A stretch of DNA of 64,000 nt from Azospirillum oryzae. GTDB lineage: Bacteria > Pseudomonadota > Alphaproteobacteria > Azospirillales > Azospirillaceae. Both the position numbers and the translations under genes were made by a program. Where the stretch lies: positions 536,001-600,000 of the forward strand of contig NZ_FXAK01000005.1 in NCBI RefSeq assembly GCF_900177515.1. The letters are read 5' to 3'. The notes beneath the pieces were generated by a model. That model was not told the origin of the DNA and ran no database searches. It worked only from the letters and a program-made list of their open reading frames with translations. Positions 49,230 through 58,769 of this stretch are shown one piece after another; within the stretch, counting starts at the first letter, position 1, and every line of letters begins with the position of its first letter.

Positions 49230-50170
49230 GCCGTTCCACCCGCGTCGGGACGCACGAGGTCGGACAGGTGCAGCACGCCGGCCGGCCGGCCGTCGCCATC
49301 CACCACCGGCAGCCGTTCGGTGCCGCGGGCGACCATCTCCGACAGGGCGCGGTGCAGCGGGGTCTCAGCAGCCAGAGGTTCGCCGGTCGTGCTTTCCTGT
49401 CGGCGGGCGCGGTCGCCGACCGTCTCCACCGCCAGCCGCTTCAATCCCCATTCCTCGCGCCCGACGAGGTCGCGGACCAGCGGGCTGGCCGGGCGGGTCA
49501 GGATGTCGAGCGGGCTGGCGCACTGGATCAGCCGGCCATGGTCCATCACCGCGATGCTGTCGCCCAGCCGCAGCGCCTCGTCCATGTCGTGGGTGACGAA
49601 GACCACGGTGGTGCCGGTGCGGCGGTGGATGGCCGACAGCTCCGTCTGCAGGCTGGCGCGGGTGATGGGGTCGAGCGCGCTGAACGGCTCGTCCATCAGC
49701 AGGATGCGCGGCTCCGCCGCCAGCGCGCGGGCGACGCCGACGCGCTGCTGCTGCCCGCCCGACAACTGGTGCGGATAGGCGGAGCGGTAGCGCCGGGGGT
49801 CGAGGTTCAGCAACTCAAGCAGCTCGGTCACCCGGTCGCGGATGCGCGCCCTGGGCCAGCCGAGCAGGCCGGGGACGGTGGCGATGTTGCGCTCCACCGT
49901 CCAGTGCGGGAACAGCCCGACCGACTGGATGACGTAGCCCATGCGCCGGCGAAGCTCCTCCGGCTTCAGGGACGCGATGTCCTCGCCGTCGATGCGGATC
50001 GCGCCCTCGTCGGCCGGGATCAGCCGGTTGATCATCCGCAGCACCGTCGATTTGCCGGAGCCGGACGGCCCGATCAGCACTCGGAACTCCCCCTCCGCCA
50101 CGGTGAAGGACACGGCATCCACCGCCGTCCAGGAGCCGAAGCGCTTGGTCACGCGCTCGAATTCGATCAT
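49226..50170 (-). CDS. yehX: YehX-like ATPase of the osmolyte ABC transporter (with C-terminal CBS-like region)
   Basis: A 314-residue ABC ATPase. Walker A is [20 protein letters not shown], the Q-loop [17 protein letters not shown], the signature [17 protein letters not shown], Walker [21 protein letters not shown] and the H-loop [11 protein letters not shown]. The C-terminal about 60 residues ([37 protein letters not shown]) form one CBS-like unit, as in OpuCA/YehX. Start and stop overlap the permease genes on both sides. Confidence 0.92.
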   Translation of the reverse strand: MIEFERVTKRFGSWTAVDAVSFTVAEGEFRVLIGPSGSGKSTVLRMINRLIPADEGAIRIDGEDIASLKPEELRRRMGYVIQSVGLFPHWTVERNIATVPGLLGWPRARIRDRVTELLELLNLDPRRYRSAYPHQLSGGQQQRVGVARALAAEPRILLMDEPFSALDPITRASLQTELSAIHRRTGTTVVFVTHDMDEALRLGDSIAVMDHGRLIQCASPLDILTRPASPLVRDLVGREEWGLKRLAVETVGDRARRQESTTGEPLAAETPLHRALSEMVARGTERLPVVDGDGRPAGVLHLSDLVRPDAGGTA

Positions 50171-51351
50171 GGCGCACTCCTTCCCGGCAGAACGCCGATG
50201 CGGTGGGTAGCGGCGGCGATGCCGATGGACAGCAGGGCATCGGCCGCCACAGCCAGCAGGATGACGGGAACGGCGCCCAGCAGCACAAGGTCCAGCGCGT
50301 TGGCGAAAAGCCCCTGGAACATGATGGCGCCCAAGCCGCCGGCACCGATCAGCGCCGCCACCGCCGCCAGCCCGACCGCCTGGACCACGGTGATGCGCAA
50401 CCCCGACAGGAAGACCGGCAGGGCCAGCGGCAGGTCGACGCGCAGGAAGATCTGGCGCGGCGTCAGCCCCATGCCCCTCGCGGCCTCCCGCACCGGGGCC
50501 GGCACTCCGTCCAGCCCGACCGCGGTGTTGCGCACGATCGGAAGCAGGGAATAGAGCGTCAGCGCGATCACGGCCGGCAGCGGCCCGACCCCGCTGATCC
50601 CCGAACCCGGCAGCATGGCGCCGAGTGCGGCCAGCGGTGCCATCAGCAATCCGAACAGGGCGATGGACGGCACCGTCTGCACCACGTTCAGGATTGGGAA
50701 CACCGCGCGCCCGACCGCCTGCACCCGATGCGCGGCGACTCCCAGCGGAATGCCAACCAACAGCGTCGGGATCAGCGCAGAGGCCACCAGCACGGCATGG
50801 CGCAACACGGCGTCGGCGAACACGTCTCGCCGATTGGCGTATTCCTTGAGGATCGACAGCGCATCGAGATGGCCGGAGACCAGTTGCAGTGCCACCAGCC
50901 CGGCGATCGCCGCGCCGACCGTCAGCCGGCCGACGGCGCCCAGCCCTAGCCGCCGCGCGGCATCGACCGCCGCCAGCAACCCCGCCGCCGCCATCACCCA
51001 GAAGCCGGAGGCGAAGGAGGTCCGCGCCGCCGCGGACACTCCCTGTGCCAGCGCCGCCGCCTGGGCGCCAGCCAGCCAGACCAGCCCGGCCGTCAACAGC
51101 CCGCCCGCCGCAACGGTCAGGCCGAGGCCGAAGCGGGTCGGCCGCAGGAATGGCGTCGCCAGCAGGACCAGCCCCGGCAGCAGGGCGACCGCCCCGCCCA
51201 ATCCCTGCACCGCGTTCCACAGCGGCACCGGCCGGCCGGACAGCAGACGGTTGGGCGCGAAGCCGAGGAACGGCAGGGCAATGGCGGCAACCACGGCGGC
51301 AAGCGCCATCAGCAAAGCAACGCGGTTGTGCAGGGGAAGGCGGGAGGTCAC
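50167..51351 (-). CDS. yehY: YehY-like permease of the osmolyte ABC transporter
   Basis: 394 residues, close to the 385 of E. coli YehY and larger than YehW because of extra N-terminal helices ([40 protein letters not shown]). The ABC permease part includes [40 protein letters not shown] and [18 protein letters not shown]. It forms the channel with YehW. Confidence 0.92.
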   Translation of the reverse strand: MTSRLPLHNRVALLMALAAVVAAIALPFLGFAPNRLLSGRPVPLWNAVQGLGGAVALLPGLVLLATPFLRPTRFGLGLTVAAGGLLTAGLVWLAGAQAAALAQGVSAAARTSFASGFWVMAAAGLLAAVDAARRLGLGAVGRLTVGAAIAGLVALQLVSGHLDALSILKEYANRRDVFADAVLRHAVLVASALIPTLLVGIPLGVAAHRVQAVGRAVFPILNVVQTVPSIALFGLLMAPLAALGAMLPGSGISGVGPLPAVIALTLYSLLPIVRNTAVGLDGVPAPVREAARGMGLTPRQIFLRVDLPLALPVFLSGLRITVVQAVGLAAVAALIGAGGLGAIMFQGLFANALDLVLLGAVPVILLAVAADALLSIGIAAATHRIGVLPGRSAP

Positions 51352-51360
51352 GTCGTCGGC

Positions 51361-52293
51361 TTACTTCAGGAAGCCCTTGGACTTCAGGTATTGGGTGGCG
51401 ACCTGCTTCTGGTCCTGACCCTCCACCGAGATCTTGGCGTTCAGCCCACGCAGCGTCTCGGCATTCAGGCTGGCGAAGACCGGGCTCAGCAGGTCGGCGA
51501 TCTTCGGGTGCGCCGCCAGAACCGATTCGCGGACGGTCGGCGCCGGCTCATACACCATCTGCGCGCCTTTGGTGTCGTCCAGGACCACGAGGTCCAGGGC
51601 GGCGATGGCACCGTCGGTGCCGTAGACCATGGCGGTGTTGACGCCGGAGGTCTGCTCCGCCGCGGCACGGATGGTCGCCGCGGTGTCGCCGCCGGCCAGC
51701 ACGAGAAGCTGGTCGGGCTTCAGCGTGAAGCCGTAGGTCTGCTGGAAGGAGGGCAGGGCGGCCGGGCTCTCCACGAACTCGGCAGAAGCTGCGACCTTCG
51801 CCTTGCCGCCGCCGGAGACCCACTTGGCGAAATCCTCCATCGTCTTCAGCTTGTTGGCGTCGGCCACGTCGTGGCGCACGGCCAGCGCCCAAGTGTTGTT
51901 GGCTGGGGCCGGCTTCAGCCAGACGATGTCGTTCTTCTCCTTGTCGAGCTGCCGGACCTTGTCATAGCCGGCGCCGGCCTTCTTCCAGGCCGGATCGCTG
52001 TCGATGTTGAAGAAGAAGGCGCCGTTGCCGGTATATTCGGGATAGATGTCGATCTCGCCGGACAGCAGCGCACCGCGCACGATCTTGGTCGGACCCAGTT
52101 GGATCTTGTTTTCCGTCGGGATGCCGTTGGCCTGCAGCACCTGGAGGATCATGGTGCCGAGCAGCCCGCTCTCCGCATCCAGCTTCGAGCCGACGCGGAC
52201 CGCGTCCGCCGCCTGTGCCGTGCCGGCGACCAGCCCGAATGCCAGCACCGCCGCCCCCATCATGGCGCGGCCCTTGTTGAAGATCGTGAACAC
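51361..52293 (-). CDS. osmF: OsmF/YehZ-like periplasmic osmolyte-binding protein
   Basis: 310 residues from GTG 52293 (GGGGGAGG upstream). A signal peptide ends about AGTAQA-AD. The OpuAC domain includes VRVGSKLDAESGLLGTMILQ, the ligand-loop GEIDIYPEYTGNGAFFFNID, NNTWALAVRHDVA and the C-terminal LNAKISVEGQDQKQVATQYL. It is first in the yehZYXW-type operon, which in enterobacteria imports glycine betaine with low affinity and is stress-controlled. The ligand here is unverified. Confidence 0.92.
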   Translation of the reverse strand: MFTIFNKGRAMMGAAVLAFGLVAGTAQAADAVRVGSKLDAESGLLGTMILQVLQANGIPTENKIQLGPTKIVRGALLSGEIDIYPEYTGNGAFFFNIDSDPAWKKAGAGYDKVRQLDKEKNDIVWLKPAPANNTWALAVRHDVADANKLKTMEDFAKWVSGGGKAKVAASAEFVESPAALPSFQQTYGFTLKPDQLLVLAGGDTAATIRAAAEQTSGVNTAMVYGTDGAIAALDLVVLDDTKGAQMVYEPAPTVRESVLAAHPKIADLLSPVFASLNAETLRGLNAKISVEGQDQKQVATQYLKSKGFLK

Positions 52294-52407
52294 CCCTGAA
52301 CCTCCCCCTGAAAGTATTGGGGAAAGGATGGGTGACGGCGCCGCTCACGGCAAGCCGCGCTTTTCGTCTGTCCGATCCCGGATATGCGTTTCAGCCTATT
52401 CCGCGGA

Positions 52408-52433
52408 GGAACTTCCTAGCGGGCCGGATTGTT
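52408..52433 (+). promoter_or_regulatory. Candidate EcfG (general stress sigma) promoter
   Basis: GGAAC (52408-52412), then 17 bases and TGTT (52430-52433), close to the alphaproteobacterial EcfG consensus GGAAC-N16/17-CGTT with one mismatch. Located about 30 bases before the small hydrophilic stress-type gene. Confidence 0.45.
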
Positions 52434-52461
52434 GACCGGAAAACCGCAACAGGAGGACCCG

Positions 52462-52638
52462 ATGTCCCAGGGCGACAAGGACAAATACACCGACAAGCAG
52501 AAACGCAAGGCCGAGCATATCGAGGAAGGCTACGAGAAGCGCGGGATCTCCCACGACGAGGCCGAGCGGCGTGCCTGGGCGACCGTCAACAAGCAGGACG
52601 GCGGCGGCAAGAAGGGTGGATCGGGCGATAAGGCCTGA
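52462..52638 (+). CDS. Small hydrophilic stress-type protein
   Basis: 58 residues, highly charged and without hydrophobic core: MSQGDKDKYTDKQKRKAEHI, then EEGYEKRGISHDEAERRAWA and a GGGKKGGSGD tail. AGGAGG lies just before the ATG. Very similar small proteins are often labelled plasmid stabilization protein, a label I regard as misleading. The sequence looks like a disordered stress or desiccation-type protein, in keeping with the EcfG-like promoter. Confidence 0.8.
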   Translation: MSQGDKDKYTDKQKRKAEHIEEGYEKRGISHDEAERRAWATVNKQDGGGKKGGSGDKA

Positions 52639-52666
52639 ACGCCCGCCGCCCGGCGCGCCCTGTGAG

Positions 52667-53227
52667 CTACAGGCTTTCGATGATCCCGGCGGTGGTGGTC
52701 ACCTCGCAGAACTCATAGCGCAGTGTGGCGACATGGACGGCGTGGACCTGCTCCGCCGGGATCGTCCCGCCCCGGCCGTCCGGCAGTTCGAAGCAGTCGC
52801 AGGCGTCGCTGACCAGCGTGATCGGCCATCCCATGTTCGCGCCGGTGCGGATCGTGGTAGACACGCACATGTCGGTCGAGATGCCGAACACCACCAGCCG
52901 TTCGATGCCAAGCCGGCGCAGCCGCAAATCCAGATCGGTGCCGATGAAGGCCGAATTGACGCTCTTGCTGACCACCGCCTCATTGTCCAGCGGCTCGAAT
53001 CCTTCGCGGAACTGGTTGCCGGGCTGCCCAACGCGAAGGGTGGAGGCCGGCCCCACCGAATCGTGACGCACATGGATGACCGGTCGGCCGCTGCGCCGCC
53101 AGGCTTGAAGAAGCTGCAGGCCGTTTTGGTCGGCCGCGCGGTTCCAGCGCCGCGGCCAGGACGGCCCGTCGAAGGCGCGCTGCATGTCCACCAGCAGCAG
53201 AAGCGAGGCGGCCGGAAGCAAGGTCAT
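52667..53227 (-). CDS. Cysteine hydrolase, isochorismatase family
   Basis: 186 residues with the triad Asp14 (LLVDMQRAF), Lys88 (VVSKSVNSAF) and Cys121 (STDMCVSTT). The cis-peptide/cofactor loop region LVVFGISTDMCVSTTIR is typical. Family members hydrolyse isochorismate, nicotinamide, N-carbamoyl-sarcosine or similar amides. The last of these would fit the hydantoinase locus far upstream, but distance argues against a direct link. It is divergent from the Lrp regulator gene. Confidence 0.88.
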   Translation of the reverse strand: MTLLPAASLLLLVDMQRAFDGPSWPRRWNRAADQNGLQLLQAWRRSGRPVIHVRHDSVGPASTLRVGQPGNQFREGFEPLDNEAVVSKSVNSAFIGTDLDLRLRRLGIERLVVFGISTDMCVSTTIRTGANMGWPITLVSDACDCFELPDGRGGTIPAEQVHAVHVATLRYEFCEVTTTAGIIESL

Positions 53228-53354
53228 TGGATACTCCTTCTAAATCATCCATGGTCCCTGTCCGCTAGGTTCCGCCGGAAGGCTGCCGGTTGCATCCCGG
53301 CAAGATGCCGGCCGACCGGCATTTCGCCGCCGGGCGTGGGGTGTGGGGACGGGG

Positions 53355-53774
53355 ATGGACGAGAAGGACAGGCTTCTGCTGGCGGCCTTGCGCAAGGACG
53401 CCCGCCGCACGCTGGTGGCGCTGGCCCGCGATGTCGGGCTGTCGCGCAGCGCCACACAGGAGCGGTTGGACCGGCTGCTGAAGTCGGGGGTCATCCGGGG
53501 CTTCACGACGGTGGAAGATGGTCCGGCCGCCGACGGTGTCGCCGCCTATTTCCTGCTGCGCCATGAGCCTGGGCGGACCTGTGCCCAACTGGTTCCCAAA
53601 CTGCGGCGGATACCCGGCATCATTGCGATGGATGCGGTGGCCGGAGCCATCGATCTGGTCATCCGGGCGGAGGCGCCCGACATCCGCGGCATCGAAGCGA
53701 TCCGCGCCGCCATCGCCGGACTGCCCGGCGTGGCCGACGTGACGACGCAGATGGTGCTCGAACGGTTCCTATAG
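53355..53774 (+). CDS. Lrp/AsnC-family transcriptional regulator
   Basis: 139 residues. An N-terminal HTH (RLLLAALRKDARRTLVALAR, then DVGLSRSATQERLDRLLKSG) is followed by an AsnC ligand domain (AYFLLRHEPGRTCAQLVPKL; MDAVAGAIDLVIRAEAPDIR; VADVTTQMVLERFL). ATG 53355 is used; a GTG 12 bases upstream is possible. It is divergent from the cysteine hydrolase and convergent with pqqE (10-base gap). Its target is likely the hydrolase gene or itself. Confidence 0.88.
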   Translation: MDEKDRLLLAALRKDARRTLVALARDVGLSRSATQERLDRLLKSGVIRGFTTVEDGPAADGVAAYFLLRHEPGRTCAQLVPKLRRIPGIIAMDAVAGAIDLVIRAEAPDIRGIEAIRAAIAGLPGVADVTTQMVLERFL

Positions 53775-53784
53775 AGACGGGAGG

Positions 53785-54903
53785 TCAGGCCCCGCGATAG
53801 GTCCAGTCCGTCCCCAGCGCCGCAGCATCGCGGTCGCGCAGCACGGCGACATCCGCATGGGCCGGTGACAGCTCGCACACCGGATCGGTCGCGTCCGCGC
53901 TGCCCGCCAGCGCCAGCGCCTGACAGCGGCAACCGCCCCAATCCTCCTCCTTGCGGTCGCAGGATTGGCAGGGCTCCGGCATCCAGTCGGTGCCGCGGTA
54001 ACGGGTGAAGGCCGGGCCGTCGCGCCAGATATCGGACAGGCTGCGGTCGTGCACGGTCTCGAACTGCATTCCCGGAATCGTCTCCGCCGCGTGGCAGGGC
54101 AGGACCCGGCCGCGCGGGGTGACGTTCATGAAACGCCGCGCCCAGCCGCCCATGCAGCTCTTCGGCCGCCGGGCGTAATAGTCGGGAACGACGTAATCCA
54201 CCACGATCCGGCCGGCCAGCTCTGGCAGGCGGGCGCGCACCGCGGCGTCCATCGCCAGCAACTGGTCGCGCGACGGCATCAGCGCCGCGCGGTTGGCGAG
54301 CGCCCAGCCGTAATACTGCACGTTGGCGATCTCGATCCGCCCGGCGCCGAGATCCATCGCCAGATCGATGACGTCGTTCACCCGGTCGATGTTGTGGCGA
54401 TGCAGCACCGCGTTGATGGTCAGCGCCAGACCCTGCCGGACCACCGCCCGCGCGACCTCCAGCTTCTTGGCATGGCCGCCCTTGAAGCCGCCGACGCGGT
54501 CGGCTCCGGCGGATTCCGCGTCCTGCAGGCTGATCTGCACATGCTGAAGCCCGGCCTTCTGCAGCCGCTCCAGCCGCGGCTGGTCGAGCAGCACCGCGGA
54601 GGTGATGAGATTGCTGTAGAGCCCGACCTCCGTCGCGTGGGCGACCAACTCCTCCAGGTCCTTGCGGACGCAGGGCTCGCCGCCGGAGAAATGGACCTGC
54701 AGGGCGCCGACGTCGGCCGCCTCGTCCAGCACGCGCTTCCATGTGGCGGTGTCCAGCTCGGCGCTGGCGGGGTCGAGCGCCACCGGGTTGGAGCAATAGG
54801 GGCAGCGCAGCGGGCAGCGGTGCGTCAGCTCCATCAGGACGGCGAAGGGCGGGGCCGGCTCGGCATTGGATGCGGCGGCGAAGGCGGGCAGGGCGCAGCT
54901 CAT
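53785..54903 (-). CDS. pqqE: PqqE, radical SAM enzyme of PQQ biosynthesis
   Basis: 372 residues. The radical-SAM cluster motif is Cys30-x3-Cys34-x2-Cys37 ([13 protein letters not shown]). The C-terminal SPASM region holds cysteines for auxiliary clusters ([28 protein letters not shown]). PqqE joins the Glu and Tyr side chains of PqqA, presented by PqqD. ATG 54903 has GGAGG nine bases upstream and is preferred over 54939. It is the last gene of pqqABCDE. Confidence 0.96.
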   Translation of the reverse strand: MSCALPAFAAASNAEPAPPFAVLMELTHRCPLRCPYCSNPVALDPASAELDTATWKRVLDEAADVGALQVHFSGGEPCVRKDLEELVAHATEVGLYSNLITSAVLLDQPRLERLQKAGLQHVQISLQDAESAGADRVGGFKGGHAKKLEVARAVVRQGLALTINAVLHRHNIDRVNDVIDLAMDLGAGRIEIANVQYYGWALANRAALMPSRDQLLAMDAAVRARLPELAGRIVVDYVVPDYYARRPKSCMGGWARRFMNVTPRGRVLPCHAAETIPGMQFETVHDRSLSDIWRDGPAFTRYRGTDWMPEPCQSCDRKEEDWGGCRCQALALAGSADATDPVCELSPAHADVAVLRDRDAAALGTDWTYRGA

Positions 54904-54925
54904 TGGACGCACCTCCAGGGGCACC

Positions 54926-55222
54926 TCATGTGACGACATAGCCCTTGTTGCGCAGGTCGGTCAGCATCTCCAGCACGTCGGCGGCGACCTCGGTGCGCGG
55001 GGCATCATACTCCACCGTCAGCCGATCGATGCCGGCCGCCACATCGGCGATCTCCGGCCCGACGCAGGCGCGGACGATCGCCAACGCCATCTCGTCCAGC
55101 ACCAGGAGCCGCTCCGGCCCCATCAGCATCCACTGGTCGCGGCGGCGGTCGTTGCGCAGCATGACGCCGGGGGCCAGCCGGAGCCGGTCGGTCTCGGCAA
55201 CGTGGGGGGCGATTGCGTTCAC
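54926..55222 (-). CDS. pqqD: PqqD, PqqA-binding chaperone
   Basis: 98 residues from GTG 55222, which overlaps the pqqC stop (GTGA). A small winged-helix peptide-recognition protein: [40 protein letters not shown] and [18 protein letters not shown] match the family. It delivers PqqA to PqqE. Length is usual. An ORF start further upstream inside pqqC is not supported. Confidence 0.95.
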   Translation of the reverse strand: MNAIAPHVAETDRLRLAPGVMLRNDRRRDQWMLMGPERLLVLDEMALAIVRACVGPEIADVAAGIDRLTVEYDAPRTEVAADVLEMLTDLRNKGYVVT

Positions 55223-56007
55223 CGGCTGTACCGTGTCGGTTCCATGTCCTCCGGCACGAAGGCGCCGGGCGGGATCAGGTTGGGGGTGACATAGGCGTGG
55301 TGCAGGGCATCCAGCTGCGCCCACAGCAGCTCCGTCTTGAAGCGCAGGGCGCGCAGGCATTGCCGCTGCTGTTCTGCTGTATGGGCATTGGTCAGCACGT
55401 ATTCCAGCCCGAACTCCACGTCGCGCGGCGCCTCGTCCAGCCGCTTGCGGAAGTAGGACAGCGTGCTGTCGTTGGCGAAGGCATAGTTCTGCTCGAAGCC
55501 GGCGATGCGCTCGCGGTGGATCGACGGCGCGAACAGCTCGGTCAGAGAGGAGGCGACGGCTTCCAGCAGGGAATGGTCGCGGACGAAGTTGACATAGGCA
55601 TCGACCGCGAAGCGGGTGGCGGGCAGGATGCCTTCCAGCGACTTCACATAATCGCGGTCAAGCCCCAGCCCGTCGGTCAGGCGCAGCCAGCGTTCGATGC
55701 CGCCGACCTTGGTCTCGTCCAGTTCACCGGTCTGGGTCAGCCCGTCGTGATCCAGCACCCGCTGCATCCAGGCGCGGCGCATCGCCTGGTCGTCCATCCG
55801 CGACATAATGGTCAGATCCTTGCGCGGGATCGACACCTGATAATAGAAGCGGTTCAGCGCCCAGGCCTGGATCTGCCCCTTCTGCAGCTTGCCGCCGTGC
55901 AGAAGCTGATGGAACGGGTGGAGGTCGTGATACTGCCGCTCGCCGATGGCATAGAGGGCGGCGCGGAACTCCTCGCGGGACATCGGGGCGGCGGTTGGGT
56001 CGGTCAT
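55219..56007 (-). CDS. pqqC: PqqC, pyrroloquinoline-quinone synthase
   Basis: A 262-residue all-helical cofactorless oxidase catalysing the final ring closure and eight-electron oxidation. Conserved segments are ERQYHDLHPFHQLLHGGKLQ, ALNRFYYQVSIPRKDLTIMS and SLLEAVASSLTELFAPSIHR. Overlaps pqqB by ATGA at its start and pqqD by GTGA at its end. Confidence 0.96.
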   Translation of the reverse strand: MTDPTAAPMSREEFRAALYAIGERQYHDLHPFHQLLHGGKLQKGQIQAWALNRFYYQVSIPRKDLTIMSRMDDQAMRRAWMQRVLDHDGLTQTGELDETKVGGIERWLRLTDGLGLDRDYVKSLEGILPATRFAVDAYVNFVRDHSLLEAVASSLTELFAPSIHRERIAGFEQNYAFANDSTLSYFRKRLDEAPRDVEFGLEYVLTNAHTAEQQRQCLRALRFKTELLWAQLDALHHAYVTPNLIPPGAFVPEDMEPTRYSR

Positions 56008-56948
56008 AGGGTCAGCTCCAGCCCATCATGGGCGATGCGCCAGCCGGCCGCCTCGGCCTCCGCCCGTTCGGGCGAATCCTCCAGCAGGGCGGGGTTCGTG
56101 TTGTTGATGTGGATGTAGATTTTGCGGGCGACGTTCAGCGGCGCGAAGGCGGCCATGCTGCCGGCCGAACCCGACATCGGCATGTGGCCCATCCGCGCCG
56201 CCGTCTTCACGCCGGTGCCGCTGCGGATCATCTCGTCGTCGGTCCAGGTGGTGCCGTCGAACAGCACAAGCGGCGCGCCGAACAGGCGGTCGGCCAGCCA
56301 GCCCGGCAGGCCGGCGCAGCCGGGGATGTAGTAGAAGCCGTCGCTGGAGCCGTCGGTCGGACGAATGCGCAGCGCCACCGTGTCCTCGGCGACGGAGCCG
56401 AAGCCGGGGCCGGCCGATGCGTCCTCCAGATAAAGCGCCACCTTGCCGGGCACCGCGAAGGCTTCCACCTCCAGCCCCAGCGGGCGGCCATCGGCGCCGG
56501 CGGGCTGGAAGGGCTGGCCCAGCGCCATCGGCCGGCGGGCGACCAGTTCCGGGTTCAGCACGTTGAAGACGCTGTTGGCGGCCAGCACGCCATGGACGCG
56601 CGGCGTGGCATAAACGGCGAAGGGGTGGGATTCGCGCAAGGTCAGCAGCCCGGCGACATGGTCGATGTCGGCGTTGGTCAGCAGCGCGGCGCTGATCGGA
56701 TTGCCGCGCAGGCCCCCTTGCGGATGAAATTGCGGATGAAGCTGCGGGTTGGCGAGCAGTTGCGCGCCGAGGTCGGGCGAGGCGTTCAGCAGCAGCCAGC
56801 ACTCGCCGTCCGCGGTAACCGCGAGGGACGATTGGGTGCGCGGCTTCGCCGCCGGGTCGCCGGAACGGGCACGGCGGCAACCCTCGCAGGCGCAGTTCCA
56901 TTGCGGGAAACCCCCGCCGGCCGCCGAACCGAGTACGAGAATCTTCAT
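56004..56948 (-). CDS. pqqB: PqqB, metallo-beta-lactamase-fold PQQ biosynthesis protein
   Basis: A 314-residue MBL-fold protein. It shows the characteristic zinc-binding CACEGCRRA motif near the N-terminus (GGFPQWNCACEGCRRARSGD) and the metal ligands in LLTNADIDHVAGLLTLRE. The C-terminal ARKIYIHINNTNPALLEDSP is typical. It probably hydroxylates the PQQ tyrosine-derived intermediate. ATG 56948 is used; GTG 56954 in frame is an alternative. Confidence 0.95.
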   Translation of the reverse strand: MKILVLGSAAGGGFPQWNCACEGCRRARSGDPAAKPRTQSSLAVTADGECWLLLNASPDLGAQLLANPQLHPQFHPQGGLRGNPISAALLTNADIDHVAGLLTLRESHPFAVYATPRVHGVLAANSVFNVLNPELVARRPMALGQPFQPAGADGRPLGLEVEAFAVPGKVALYLEDASAGPGFGSVAEDTVALRIRPTDGSSDGFYYIPGCAGLPGWLADRLFGAPLVLFDGTTWTDDEMIRSGTGVKTAARMGHMPMSGSAGSMAAFAPLNVARKIYIHINNTNPALLEDSPERAEAEAAGWRIAHDGLELTL

Positions 56949-57032
56949 GGCCACCGTCTTGAACGCGATCCTGAGAGGAAGGGCCGGGGAAGGGAAGTCA
57001 CGCCGTGCTTCCCCGGTCCCATATCGTCCGGC

Positions 57033-57113
57033 TTACAGGCCGGCGCAGGCGTAGGCGTTGATCTCGGTGCCGACGGCGATCTCGGTGGTCTTGGGTTTGC
57101 GCCAGGTCTTCAT
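57033..57113 (-). CDS. pqqA: PqqA, PQQ precursor peptide
   Basis: A 26-residue peptide starting MKTWRKPKTTEIAVG. The conserved Glu16 and Tyr20 (EINAY), which are fused to form PQQ, have the correct Glu-x3-Tyr spacing. AGGAG lies nine bases before the ATG. It is the first gene of pqqABCDE, 85 bases upstream of pqqB. Too short for standard ORF cut-offs. Confidence 0.95.
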   Translation of the reverse strand: MKTWRKPKTTEIAVGTEINAYACAGL

Positions 57114-57249
57114 CGCGTGATACTCCTGCTTGCTGACTGTTGCTGACCATGATGGTTGGCAAGATGAAGAGTAGCGGTCCGGGGCGGCCGACCGCCATGC
57201 TACCATGGTGTAATCCGCCACCTCTTTCGGCGTCGGACCACCCCCGGTG

Positions 57250-57951
57250 TCAGGGGGCGGGAACGGCCGGCGGCGGCAGCGGATGCGCTTCCTCCGTCGG
57301 CAGACCGGCTTCCATCCAGCCGTCGATGCCCGTCGGGTACCAATGGACGCGGGCATACCCAAGCAACACCGCGCGCTTGGCGGCGTTCCACGACAGCCAG
57401 CAATCGGACAGGCAGTAGAACAAAAGATCACGCGCCCGGTCGCTGCCGGTCAGCCGTTCCAGATTGGATTCGAACCAGCCGAGCGTCGCGGCGTCCGGAG
57501 CGCCCACCCCCACATTGGGCAGCCAGACGCTGCCGGGGATCTGCCGATAGGGCTTCGATTGCAGCCAGGGACCGCCGGGAAGCGTGCTGCGCTCCAGCCG
57601 CTGGACGAAGATGGGAATGACGCGGCCCTGCGACAGGAGCGTTTGCACGGCCGGGGTGTCGACCGTCGTCGCGCCGGTCACGCCGTCGGGCGTGGGGGAG
57701 CGGTATTCGGAAAGGCGGTAGCCGTCCGGCTGCGGCACGCCGGCGGCGAGGGCGGGGGTGGTGAGGGCTGGGGCGGCGAGCAGCGTGAAGGAGAGGAGGA
57801 GACTGGCGATTCTGGGGAAGTTAAACCCCCACCTAACCTCCTCCGCTGGGCGGGGGAGGGACTTCCGCCACTCTCCTGAACAAGCGCTTATCCCCCTCCC
57901 CCGCCCAGCGGGGGAGGGTCGGGGTGGGGGTAAGTGCGTATACTCGCTCAC
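57250..57951 (-). CDS. PQQ-dependent-catabolism-associated CXXCW-motif protein (rhodanese-like)
   Basis: 233 residues in the longest reading. A signal peptide is seen only after about 45 residues (PRIASLLLSFTLLAAPALTT, then PALA-AG). The mature domain is rhodanese-like with LFYCLSDCWLSWNAAKRAVL, the signature of the family found next to PQQ alcohol dehydrogenases. The only in-frame start before the signal is GTG 57951, overlapping the response-regulator stop (GTGA). The first 40 residues are encoded by a GC-rich inverted repeat pair, so the N-terminus is suspect. Confidence 0.85.
   Translation of the reverse strand: MSEYTHLPPPRPSPAGRGRGISACSGEWRKSLPRPAEEVRWGFNFPRIASLLLSFTLLAAPALTTPALAAGVPQPDGYRLSEYRSPTPDGVTGATTVDTPAVQTLLSQGRVIPIFVQRLERSTLPGGPWLQSKPYRQIPGSVWLPNVGVGAPDAATLGWFESNLERLTGSDRARDLLFYCLSDCWLSWNAAKRAVLLGYARVHWYPTGIDGWMEAGLPTEEAHPLPPPAVPAP
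57826..57930. repeat. Inverted pair of GC-rich palindromic repeats
   Basis: Two copies of one sequence, core CCCTCCCCCGCCCAGCGG, face each other (57826-57860 and about 57894-57930) across about 33 bases. Each copy is itself partly palindromic (CCGCCCAGCGG). They lie at the 5' end of the CXXCW gene and resemble the CTCTCCCC elements at 26.9 and 39.8 kb in base usage. Confidence 0.6.
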
Positions 57952-58598
57952 CGCCGGTCGGCCAATACGCGGTTGGCGATCACCACCGCCTGGGTGCGGC
58001 TGTAAACCTTCAGCTTCTGCAGGATGGCGGAGACATGGGCCTTCACCGTCGTCTCGGTGATGCTGAGGTCGAAGGCGATCTCCTTGTTCAGCTTGCCGGT
58101 TCCCAGCAGTTCCAGCACCCGCAGTTGCTGCGCCGTCAGTGTGGCGATGCGGCGCGCGATCTCCGCGGTCTCCGCATCTTCGGGATCCTCGGCGCCGTCC
58201 TCTTCAGTGGCGGAGGGCGGAACATAGAGTTCGCCGTTCAGCACCTGCCGCAGAGCCGCGGCAATGGCGTCGCGCGGGGTCGACTTGGGAATGAAACCGG
58301 CAGCCCCGCTCTCCATCGCTTCACGCACCCAGCGGCGCTCCTCATGGGCGGAAACGACGACGACTGGGGTGGCCGGAAAACGCTGGCGCAAGGTGCGCAG
58401 CCCGCCCAGCCCGTTCATGCCCGGCATGTTGACGTCGAGCAGCACCAGATCGAGGTCGCCCCGCTCCTCCAGCGCCTGCATGACGCTGTCGAGCCGGTCC
58501 GCCTCCAACACATCGGTGGCTTGGCAGGAATAGAGCACCGCGCTGCGCAACGCATCGCGCACCATCGGATGGTCATCGGCAATCAGGATCCGGGTCAT
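57948..58598 (-). CDS. LuxR/NarL-family response regulator (ExaE/AgmR-like context)
   Basis: A 216-residue two-domain regulator. The receiver (residues 1-120) has acidic DD pocket ADDHPMVRD, phospho-acceptor Asp55 (LVLLDVNMPGMNG) and Lys in FIPKSTPRDA. An acidic linker (EEDGAEDPEDAETAE) leads to the LuxR HTH LTAQQLRVLELLGTGKLNKE, then IAFDLSITETTVKAHVSAIL. It lies between pedF and the CXXCW/pqq genes, where regulators of PQQ-dependent alcohol oxidation are usual. No sensor kinase is adjacent. Confidence 0.92.
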   Translation of the reverse strand: MTRILIADDHPMVRDALRSAVLYSCQATDVLEADRLDSVMQALEERGDLDLVLLDVNMPGMNGLGGLRTLRQRFPATPVVVVSAHEERRWVREAMESGAAGFIPKSTPRDAIAAALRQVLNGELYVPPSATEEDGAEDPEDAETAEIARRIATLTAQQLRVLELLGTGKLNKEIAFDLSITETTVKAHVSAILQKLKVYSRTQAVVIANRVLADRR

Positions 58599-58769
58599 GG
58601 CCTGCGGTTCCTTGCACAGCGGCGGATGGAACGAACTGCGGGAAGGCTTCCCGCTTCCATTGTGTCAGACCAAAATGGGGAGGTGCAACATCGCGAATGA
58701 CGCAAATTGTTTTGTGCGCGAACATGTCGCACTGCCATGGGACGTGCCCCCATTGTCTCGGCTCAACCT

